Source of the DNA: Candidatus Paracaedibacteraceae bacterium
Lineage (GTDB): Bacteria > Pseudomonadota > Alphaproteobacteria > Paracaedibacterales > CAIOTO01
Length of the DNA: 64,000 nt
Direction: 5' to 3'
NCBI GenBank assembly: GCA_030694965.1
Contig: JAUYTZ010000009.1
Coordinates: 130,427-194,426 of the forward strand
The position numbers and the translations under genes were made by a program. This document shows, one piece after another, positions 8,622-15,051 of this stretch; position 1 is the first letter of the stretch, and every line of letters starts with the position of its first letter. The notes beneath the pieces are model-generated. The model was not told the origin of the DNA, made no database searches, and saw only the letters and a list, made by a program, of their open reading frames with translations.

Positions 8622-8698
8622 TGGTCGGGAAGAGAGGATTTGAACCTCCGACATCCAGTACCCAAAACTGGCGCGCTACCAGGCTGCGCTACTTCCCG
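8622..8698 (-). tRNA. tRNA-Pro (UGG)
   Basis: Cloverleaf on the minus strand: acceptor CGGGAAG pairs with CTTCCCG, the anticodon arm CCAGT-TTTGGGT-ACTGG carries anticodon TGG, and the T arm GGAGG-TTCAAAT-CCTCT contains the TTCAAAT loop. The discriminator A is followed by an encoded CCA. Total 77 nt with CCA. It is 22 bp upstream of the NDUFS4-like ATG, so the two may be cotranscribed and cut apart. Confidence 0.97.
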
Positions 8699-8755
8699 AA
8701 CTTATTGTTTATTTATAGGAGAAAACGGACGGTTTGGCAAGCACTATTTTTTTAT

Positions 8756-9841
8756 TTAGTGGAAATTTTTCGTAGATTCTTTATAAAAATCCTCCCAAAC
8801 TTTTACCACTTTATGCATTAGTGTAGGCATTCCATACTTGGAAAGCTCGTGCGGAGATACCCAAATGCCATCAGTGATTTTTTTGGTACTTGCCATAATG
8901 ACTGTTAGTTGAAGATCAAAGTGGCTAAACACATGTTTGATAGGTTTTTCATATTGTTTTTGAATGACCAGATCGGGCAAAGAAATAGGGTCAAATTCAA
9001 AGCATGTTGTTGGAAAAATAAACATATTTGAAAATAATCCCTTATCAGGACGTTTTTCAATTAATAGCTGGTCTAGTGGATTTATTATAACGTAGGCAGT
9101 AGCAATTCGTTTTGGCTTTATAGCTTTTGCAAGAAGCTTAGGGTAAAGATCAATTGTATTTGTTTTAAATGCTTGACATTCAACTGATAAAGGGCATTCG
9201 TTGCACAAAGGATTTTTAGGTTTGCATACAAGCGCACCAAGTTCCATGAGTGCTTGTGCACTATGGGTATTGTCTTTTTTTGCTGCAAACATAGATACGC
9301 AATTTTGTACAAGATCGTGGAGTTTTGGTCCTTTTGGTTCTGGTAGAGTAAACAAACGCGATAAAACACGCATGACATTTCCATCTACAGGCATTGTTGG
9401 GTTATCAAAAGCGATAGCTGAAATAGATGCACTTGTGTAGGGTCCAACGCCCGCTAAGGTTTTTAGTTTTTCAATATCTTTGGGGAAGTAGCCAAATTCA
9501 CAAATTTGTTGGCATGCTTTGTGCAGGTTTTTTGCCCGCGAGTAATAACCAAGGCCTTGCCATAAAGCATAGACGTCGTCTAGCGAAGCGTTTGCTAGCG
9601 ATTCAAGTGTTGGAAACTTCTGAATAAAACGTTCAAAGTAAGGAATCACTGTTTGCACGGTTGTTTGCTGCAGCATAAATTCACTGACTAACACATAATA
9701 CGGGTTTGGTTCTTGGCCAATTTCTGCACGCCATGGCATTTTACGTTTAATTAAAAAATACCAATCTAAAAGCCGTTTTCTATTGGATGAATTATTCACT
9801 AAAGTGACATCAGAATTGACAAAAAGTTGTGAAGATTGCAC
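8756..9841 (-). CDS. mutY: A/G-specific adenine DNA glycosylase MutY
   Basis: Base-excision enzyme that removes A opposite 8-oxoG. It has the catalytic Glu in SEFMLQQTTVQTVIPYFERF, the helix-hairpin-helix LAGVGPYTSASI followed by MPVDGNVMRVLSRL with the catalytic Asp, and a 4Fe-4S loop C-X6-C-X2-C-X5-C (CKPKNPLCNECPLSVEC). A NUDIX-like C-terminal 8-oxoG recognition domain follows. Length 361 aa is normal. The annotated start is GTG at 9841; homologues begin nearer RLLDWYFLIKRK, so GTG at 9799 is possible and would leave more promoter space before divergent dciA. Confidence 0.94.
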   Translation of the reverse strand: MQSSQLFVNSDVTLVNNSSNRKRLLDWYFLIKRKMPWRAEIGQEPNPYYVLVSEFMLQQTTVQTVIPYFERFIQKFPTLESLANASLDDVYALWQGLGYYSRAKNLHKACQQICEFGYFPKDIEKLKTLAGVGPYTSASISAIAFDNPTMPVDGNVMRVLSRLFTLPEPKGPKLHDLVQNCVSMFAAKKDNTHSAQALMELGALVCKPKNPLCNECPLSVECQAFKTNTIDLYPKLLAKAIKPKRIATAYVIINPLDQLLIEKRPDKGLFSNMFIFPTTCFEFDPISLPDLVIQKQYEKPIKHVFSHFDLQLTVIMASTKKITDGIWVSPHELSKYGMPTLMHKVVKVWEDFYKESTKNFH

Positions 9842-9851
9842 AGTGTTGCTT

Positions 9852-10385
9852 ATGATGAAAAAAAACTATACTCAATACCTAACTGATTCAGCGCAAAAAC
9901 GCCATGGAATTAATCGAATTTCCGTAACAACAAAGGTTCTTTTGAAACCTTTGATGGATAACTATGGTAAAGCCTATGTTCAAATTTTGCTCGATTGGCC
10001 GGATATTATTGGCAAGCATTTTGCTGACGTTACAAGTTTTATGCAGTTGAAATTTCCACTCGGAAAAAAGATAGATGGTGTCTTGCATTTGCGCTGTATT
10101 TCAGCGGCTATTCCTTTGTTGCAGGCCCAATCTCCGCAAATCATCGATCGTATTAATCGTTATTTTGGTTATAAAGCGGTTGTTCAAATTCGGTTTCAAG
10201 CGGGTTTGGTTATAAATAAAAAAAATAAAAGTTGTGTTAATCAAATTGTTTTATCTGAAGAAAAAACCTCAGAGATAAAAGAAATTACACGAACGATTAA
10301 GGATGATAAGTTAAGAGAAGCGCTTGAGCGGTTAGGCGCAGGCATTTTTAAAGAAGAGGAAGCTGCACATGTTAAAAAAAGCTGA
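9852..10385 (+). CDS. dciA: DciA-like protein (DUF721), replicative helicase loader
   Basis: DUF721 proteins are the common bacterial loader of DnaB helicase at the origin. The family pattern is present: ILLDWPDIIGKHFADVTSFMQLKFP, then GVLHLRCISAAIPLLQAQSPQIIDRINRYFGYKAVVQIRF. The DUF721 core occupies about residues 20-120; the C-terminal tail is charged and poorly conserved, as usual. Two ATGs lie at 9852 and 9855; a 5' extension in the frame runs into mutY and is unlikely. The end overlaps gshA by 17 bp, implying coupling. In many alphaproteobacteria this gene also neighbours mutY. Confidence 0.82.
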   Translation: MMKKNYTQYLTDSAQKRHGINRISVTTKVLLKPLMDNYGKAYVQILLDWPDIIGKHFADVTSFMQLKFPLGKKIDGVLHLRCISAAIPLLQAQSPQIIDRINRYFGYKAVVQIRFQAGLVINKKNKSCVNQIVLSEEKTSEIKEITRTIKDDKLREALERLGAGIFKEEEAAHVKKS

Positions 10386-11535
10386 TTTAGTGGCTGTTTT
10401 TCAAAATGCATGTAAATCTAGAAAACGATTTGCAATTGGTATTGAGCATGAACAATTTGTTTTTCAACCTAATATGACAAGAGCAGCCTATGCTGGAAAA
10501 TCCGGCATTAAGGAGCTACTCGTTTTTTTTAAACAATTTGGTTATAAAGATGTTCGTGAAAGAGGAAAGCTTATAGGGCTTTTTAATCCTAACACAAGGC
10601 AGTCTATTAGCTTAGAGCCAGGTGGACAATTTGAGCTTGCAGGTGCACCGCTTAAAACGATAGAAGAAGTGCGCCTTGAAATTACGCAACATTTTGAACG
10701 TCTTGATATGGCATCGAAAGAGTTAAATATTTCATTTTTGGCAGCAGGCTTTGATCCCTATAATACGCGTGAATCAATGCATTGGATGCCTAAAGGGCGT
10801 TATGCTATTATGAGCCGCTATATGGAAACTGTAGGTTCCATGGGGCTCGATATGATGACGCGCACATGTACGGTGCAGGTTAATCTTGATTACTCATCTG
10901 AGGCTGACATGGCACGTAAAATGCGTGTGGGTATGGCATTGCAGCCGTTAGTTGCAGCATATTTTGCGAAGTCAACGATGGTGGAAGGAAAAGATTCGGG
11001 GTATAAACAATATCGCACACTTGTTTGGCAAAACACAGATCCAGCACGTTCAGGAATTTTACCGTTCGTCTTTGATGATGATTTCGGCTTTGAACGTTAT
11101 GTAGATTATTTACTTGAAGTACCTATGTACTTTGTTAAGCGTGATGGTCAATATTATGATATGGCGGGGCATTCATTTTATGATTTTATGAATGGTATTT
11201 TACCTGGATTTGAAGGTGATTTTGCAACACTGAGCGACTTTGACGATCATATATCAGTGGCATTCCCAGAAGTTAGGTTGAAGCGCTTCATTGAATTACG
11301 TGGCGCAGACAGTGGCGATGTTGATCATATTATGGCAGTTACGTCTTTTTGGGTGAATTTGTTTTATAACAAAGCAGCTCTTGATGCAGCTTTTGAATTA
11401 ATAAAAAATTGGACCTATGAAGATGTACTTGATGTTTACATACACGTTCCGAAAGAGGGAACTGAAGCTATTATCTGTGGAAAGCCGATTAAGGATTGGA
11501 TGCAAATATTATTAGAAATAGCAGTGCCTGTATAA
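10369..11535 (+). CDS. gshA: Glutamate-cysteine ligase (plant/alphaproteobacterial type), C-terminally short
   Basis: First enzyme of glutathione synthesis, joining Glu and Cys with ATP. The N-terminal and central GCS2-type core is intact: FAIGIEHEQFVF, SLEPGGQFELAGAPL, PKGRYAIMSRYM, MTRTCTVQVNLDY, and RFIELRGADSGD. The family is usually about 450-460 aa; this reads 388 aa and stops right after LLEIAVPV, where homologues continue with about 60-70 more residues. No continuation was found in any frame downstream. Whether the shortened enzyme works is unknown. It overlaps dciA and is the last intact core gene before the decay region. Confidence 0.88.
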   Translation: MLKKADLVAVFQNACKSRKRFAIGIEHEQFVFQPNMTRAAYAGKSGIKELLVFFKQFGYKDVRERGKLIGLFNPNTRQSISLEPGGQFELAGAPLKTIEEVRLEITQHFERLDMASKELNISFLAAGFDPYNTRESMHWMPKGRYAIMSRYMETVGSMGLDMMTRTCTVQVNLDYSSEADMARKMRVGMALQPLVAAYFAKSTMVEGKDSGYKQYRTLVWQNTDPARSGILPFVFDDDFGFERYVDYLLEVPMYFVKRDGQYYDMAGHSFYDFMNGILPGFEGDFATLSDFDDHISVAFPEVRLKRFIELRGADSGDVDHIMAVTSFWVNLFYNKAALDAAFELIKNWTYEDVLDVYIHVPKEGTEAIICGKPIKDWMQILLEIAVPV

Positions 11536-12161
11536 AGTTTAGTACTTTTTAACGCTTATAATTTAAATTTTATTTTAAGGTGTTTATAGAAACTTTGTAT
11601 AATTAGGCAATAAATTCTGTAATGCATCTACCATGCGGTTCCGTCTCATCTATGAAGGATATGTCTTTTTTTGAAGTACAGTTCACTTTTTGTCAAAGAG
11701 TGGCTCAATTTCTAAGACATAAAACTCTGAATAGTAATATCTGTTGTGTTGTAATGTCACATACTACCTCGATTCTTTGTTGTCTAACACATCAATGGGC
11801 ATCATTAATTTTTGAAATATATCTCATATTTACCCAAATTCACTACACAGATGAGCTGCACTTTGATCAAAATAATATTTAGTTAACTTGTCTTTGAAAA
11901 AAAACAGAAAAAAATGCACTCCACTTTTAAAGAACTATTTCAAGTTTGGCAGTTTACCTCACACGCAATTGAACTCTACTTTGGAAAATGACAATTTTCT
12001 TTTATGCAACACAGCCCCGATCACCCAGTTAAGTGTCTCATAATCTAAAGGTGCGATATTTTTTTAAATATTAATTACAGATGAAAAATAATTTATGTTG
12101 AAATATGAAATATAAATAACTATATATTAATACATGTTATCTTTTTAAAGAAAAATATCTT
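11536..12161. other. Gene-free stretch after gshA; no convincing coding sequence
   Basis: About 626 bp. The longest plus-strand frame here (11622-11882) has no ribosome site, is rich in Cys/His and resembles nothing known. A minus-strand frame around 11600-11690 reads DISFIDETEPHGRC but is broken soon after. The only patterned element is TGCAACACAGCC at 12005. I read it as degraded DNA. Confidence 0.5.
12005..12016 (-). mobile_element. Possible insertion-sequence end relic, copy 1 (GGCTGTGTTGCA)
   Basis: On the minus strand the sequence GGCTGTGTTGCA is followed by an A-rich run. The same 12-mer in the same orientation recurs at 13612. It resembles terminal repeats of IS6- and IS5-group elements, which begin GGCnnTGTTGCA. 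No transposase is left nearby, so this is a motif-level inference. Confidence 0.3.
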
Positions 12162-12991
12162 ATAAAAAAATACTTTATTAGCTGCTTAACGATGATTTTT
12201 TTAAACAATGTTGCTTGTTTTTCTGCTCAAAATATTAATGATTCTTCTGATTCTTATATAAATCTATCTCAAGTAAATTTGACTAGCATATCAGATATTG
12301 ATTTCGCGATTAGTTTTATTAGAAATAAAGAAAAAATATCAATACACGAGCTGAAATTGCAAATAAATTTTTAATAAATCGTGCATTGGATCAGTATCTC
12401 GATATTGTTGCGCCAATCGCCACTATACTCACGCAAGACGAAAAGGTTAAGATCAATACACGAGCTGACCTTGCAGTATCCATTTTAGCACATGCTGCAT
12501 TAGTTCATTACCATCAAGAAATTGCACCAATCGCTATTACACTGACGCAAAACGAACAGGTGGATATCAATACACGAGCTGAAATTGCAAATAATATTTT
12601 AACACATCGTGCATTGGATCAGCATCTCGATATTGTTGCGCCAATCGCCAATATACTCACGCAAGACGAACAGGTTAATATTAATACGCGAGCTGGCCTT
12701 GCTATATCTATTTTAGCACGTGCTGCATTAAATCAGTACCATAAAAAAATTGCACCATTCGTTACTACATTCATGGGAAACAAACAGGTGAATATAAATG
12801 CAGAAGCTGGACTTTCTTCAAATATTTTAGGAATTTTTGCATTAGATCACTACCATCAAGAAATTGCACAAATCGCTATTACACTGGTGCAAAATGAACA
12901 GATGGATATCAATACACGAGAGCGTATTGAAAACTTTATTACTGTGCAAGCATTAGTATCACTTTCTAGTTCAAAAAGAAAAAGACCATAA
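12162..12991 (+). pseudogene. Broken gene for a secreted protein of 38-residue tandem repeats (family unknown)
   Basis: The frame from 12162 reads IKKYFISCLTMIFLNNVACFSAQ, a textbook signal peptide whose first codon is ATA instead of ATG; an internal ATG at 12192 has no ribosome site. After about 55 residues the frame runs out, while an adjacent frame (from about 12338 to 12991) continues with five full 38-residue repeats and a partial sixth, ending SSSKRKRP. The frames meet at an A6 run (12331-12336): one extra A would join them. Each repeat has the form NTRA-x2-A-x3-IL ... ALD-x-Y ... IAPIA-x2-LTQ-x-E-x-V-x-I and is probably two helices. I do not recognise the family. It is either decaying, phase-variable, or rescued by slippage. 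Confidence 0.6.
12341..12988 (+). repeat. Tandem 114-bp repeats, five full copies plus a partial sixth
   Basis: Copies start at 12341, 12455, 12569, 12683, 12797 and 12911, each beginning AAT-A/G-C and kept at exactly 114 bp with no indels. Copies 1 and 3 match at 105 of 114 positions, while copies 2 and 5 share the YHQEIA stretch, so a two-unit (228-bp) duplication is likely. The unchanged period implies selection on the reading frame or recent expansion. Confidence 0.9.
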
Positions 12992-13114
12992 TACGCAATG
13001 TGCAAAGTTTTGTACAAGTAATTTGAAAGAGTCACAGAGTTCTGTTTAGGGGGAGTAGTGTATAGAGTAATCCTGGGCTGGCTACTCGACTATATGGAGT
13101 GCTAGAAGCTAATA
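12992..13114. other. Gene-free stretch between the repeat gene and the MITE-like element
   Basis: No credible coding frame. On the minus strand one reading gives PYSRVASPGLLYTLLPL, faintly like the end of a DUF3309 small membrane protein, but this is too weak to call. Confidence 0.4.
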
Positions 13115-13328
13115 GGGGTCTTGTGGAAGAAATGCCAAAATTGTTCATTTTGGGATTAAATCTCAACATCTTTTGTTTTTTTTCAATGATTTTGGCAATA
13201 ATATTTTAATTAATCTAATAGTAAAATATTGTTTGGATCTTAAATATTAAAATTTTCATTTCAATAAGGACTTAAACTGGTAATGAAATAGAAAATGAGC
13301 AGTTTTGGCATTTCTTCCACAGGTCCCC
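13115..13328. mobile_element. MITE-like element, 214 bp, with 37-bp terminal inverted repeats
   Basis: The left end GGGGTCTT-GTGGAAGAAATGCCAAAA-TTGTTCATTTT and the reverse complement of the right end GGGGACCT-GTGGAAGAAATGCCAAAA-CTGCTCATTTT match at 33 of 37 positions, including an unbroken 18-bp core. The interior (about 140 bp) is AT-rich and noncoding. Size, long terminal inverted repeats and absence of coding fit a miniature inverted-repeat transposable element. No clean target-site duplication was seen. The right end abuts the broken DUF1328 gene. Confidence 0.6.
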
Positions 13329-13468
13329 ATTTAATAAGCTTCCTATAAATAACTATAGAAATAAAATGGCTAGAATTTTACTAATAGATGTAAAAGTTCC
13401 GGCAGCTCGACCATAGCCTAAGCAGAAATAATACCTAAAACAAAAAAGATTAATATGTACGTTATCAT
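13329..13468 (-). pseudogene. Broken DUF1328 (YtjA-like) small membrane protein gene
   Basis: From ATG at 13468, with GAAAGGAAA about 6-8 nt upstream, it reads MITYILIFFVLGIISA then hits TAG. Shifting by one base gives GYGRAAGTFTSISKILAILFL, then another TAG, then LFIGSLLNG. Joined, this follows DUF1328 closely: hydrophobic helix, GFGG-x-AGTAAG-x-AKI, second hydrophobic helix. So the gene carries a one-base loss (GCTTAGGCT, expected GCTTTAGGCT) and a nonsense codon, and its 3' end runs into the MITE-like element. Intact members are about 50-55 aa inner-membrane proteins of unknown, possibly stress-related role. Confidence 0.55.
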
Positions 13469-13503
13469 AAATATTTCCTTTCAATTGCAAGATGATTTTC
13501 AAA

Positions 13504-13539
13504 TGTTATTAAAGATACTATTGTTATTAAAGATACTAT
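13504..13539. repeat. Perfect 18-bp tandem duplication
   Basis: TGTTATTAAAGATACTAT occurs twice head to tail with no mismatch, upstream of the DUF1328 remnant. Probably replication slippage. Confidence 0.9.
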
Positions 13540-13799
13540 TATAGTATTACAATAAACATATTAAACAAGTGGAAAAAGAACGGATAAAACTTACGGCATG
13601 CTCTTTTTTTGTGCAACACAGCCTAATCTTTAAAGCTTTTGAAAATAAAAAACGGCGATCCATGTTAATTCTTCTTTTTTTAAAAGAAATCTAACATGTC
13701 TCTTAACTATTTACCCATCTATTTTTAATAAGAGCCATTTTTAATGCTAACAGGGTATTTGAATTTTTTTATCATCAGCTTTTCTATAAAAGATTAGTT
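13540..13799. other. Gene-free stretch downstream of potG
   Basis: This is where permease genes of a potFGHI operon would be expected. No permease-like frame was found. It contains the second IS-end motif and AT-rich filler. A short minus-strand frame from about 13660 (MDRRFLFSKALK) has only a weak ribosome site and no recognisable match. Confidence 0.5.
13612..13623 (-). mobile_element. Possible insertion-sequence end relic, copy 2 (GGCTGTGTTGCA)
   Basis: Identical 12-mer to that at 12005 and in the same orientation, again followed by an A-rich run on the minus strand. Same-orientation copies suggest two separate insertions or a duplication, not the two ends of one element. Confidence 0.3.
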
Positions 13800-15029
13800 C
13801 TATCCAGTTAACACAATACCATTTTCCGGACGCCAATAAAGATAAACTTCATCATCCCACTTTACGTCACGATCTGTTAAACGTAGCAAATTCGTCATAG
13901 CAGCTTGCACGCGTTTACCTGATTCAAGCTCAATATGATAAATAGACATATCTCCTAGGTAGCCAATTTCACGTACAATCCCTTTGGCACAATTGCGTTT
14001 TAAAGGGACTTCCATTTGTTGCTCTAATTGAGTTGCCTCTTCATTAGATTCATCAAGAATTTCTTCCTCTTGGAATGTTTGCAAAGGATATTCATCTGGT
14101 GAAATAGTTGAAATTGTTATTTTTTCAGGCCGAATAGCAACAGAAACATGTGCTCCTAGTGGCATTGCTGCTGTATGTGTAATATAAAGTTGTCCACCAG
14201 CTTCTGGAGCATCTATGACAACATGGTCAGGTTCATCTGCAATAACTACGCCATTAAAAACGTTCATTGTGCCAATAAATTCTGCAACATAGCGAGAGTT
14301 TGGAAATTCATAAATATCGTGCGGAACTCCAATTTGACGAATGCGACCTTCTTCCATGATAGCCATTCGCGTTGACATGGTCATTGCTTCTTCTTGGTCG
14401 TGGGTAACAACAATAAACGTCACACCCACTTTTTCTTGAATGTTAACAAGTTCAAATTGAGTTTGTTCACGTAGTTTTTTATCAAGTGCTGCCATAGGCT
14501 CGTCAAGCAATACAAGTTTTGGTTGTTTAACAAGACTTCTAGCCAATGCGACACGTTGTTTTTGACCACCTGATAATTGATTTGGTTTGCGATCCGCAAA
14601 GGATGCCATTTGAACCAATTCAAGCACTTGAAACACGCGCTGTTTAATTTCTGATTTTTCCATGCGTTCTTGTTTTAGTCCAAATGCAATATTTTGAAAA
14701 ACAGTCATGTGTGGAAACAATGCATAGGATTGAAACATCATGTTAACAGGGCGTTTGTATGCAGGCCAGTTAGTGATGTCTATACCATCAATCAAAATAC
14801 GCCCAGATGTTGGATTTTCAAAGCCCGCCAATATGCGAAGCAGCGTTGTCTTTCCGCAGCCTGATGCGCCGAGCAATGAAAACAGTTCGCCTTTATAAAC
14901 GGATAAGTTTAAATTTTTAACAGCGTGAATGTTATCAAAACTTTTACTAATGTTTTCCAATTGAATGTAAGGCTTTGCTGTAGGATCTTGCCACAGCTCT
15001 AATACATTTTGTCCGGTACGGTGTTGCAT
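13800..15029 (-). CDS. potG: Polyamine ABC transporter ATP-binding protein (PotA/PotG type)
   Basis: Cytoplasmic ATPase that powers spermidine/putrescine import. Walker A is LLGASGCGKTTLLRI, the Q-loop lies in MMFQSYALFPHMTV, the signature is NQLSGGQKQRVALAR, Walker B is LVLLDEPMAALDKK, and the switch His is in VVTHDQEEAMT. A C-terminal TOBE/OB regulatory domain follows, with an unusual acidic insert around residues 320-345 (QEEEILDESNEEATQLEQQ). Its length of 409 aa is slightly above the family norm because of that insert. It lies 22 bp after potF; no permease genes follow. Confidence 0.9.
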   Translation of the reverse strand: MQHRTGQNVLELWQDPTAKPYIQLENISKSFDNIHAVKNLNLSVYKGELFSLLGASGCGKTTLLRILAGFENPTSGRILIDGIDITNWPAYKRPVNMMFQSYALFPHMTVFQNIAFGLKQERMEKSEIKQRVFQVLELVQMASFADRKPNQLSGGQKQRVALARSLVKQPKLVLLDEPMAALDKKLREQTQFELVNIQEKVGVTFIVVTHDQEEAMTMSTRMAIMEEGRIRQIGVPHDIYEFPNSRYVAEFIGTMNVFNGVVIADEPDHVVIDAPEAGGQLYITHTAAMPLGAHVSVAIRPEKITISTISPDEYPLQTFQEEEILDESNEEATQLEQQMEVPLKRNCAKGIVREIGYLGDMSIYHIELESGKRVQAAMTNLLRLTDRDVKWDDEVYLYWRPENGIVLTG

Positions 15030-15051
15030 GTTTGTTCTCTTTTATTTTATT

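Noticed and set aside
8600-8665. Longer start for the NDUFS4-like protein (MGTGCRRFKSSLPD...).
   Set aside because: It lies on tRNA-Pro sequence; the internal ATG at 8599 has AAAGG at proper spacing.
11622-11882. Plus-strand frame of 86 residues after gshA.
   Set aside because: No ribosome site, odd Cys/His-rich composition, no motif; likely chance.
13022-13114. Minus-strand reading PYSRVASPGLLYTLLPLNR that resembles the end of a DUF3309 protein, downstream of the DUF1328 remnant.
   Set aside because: The match is short, lacks the GWGYGPSGG core, and has no start; not enough to call a gene remnant.
13545-13662. Small minus-strand frame MDRRFLFSKALK... of about 38 residues.
   Set aside because: Weak ribosome site, runs through the IS-like 12-mer, no recognisable family.
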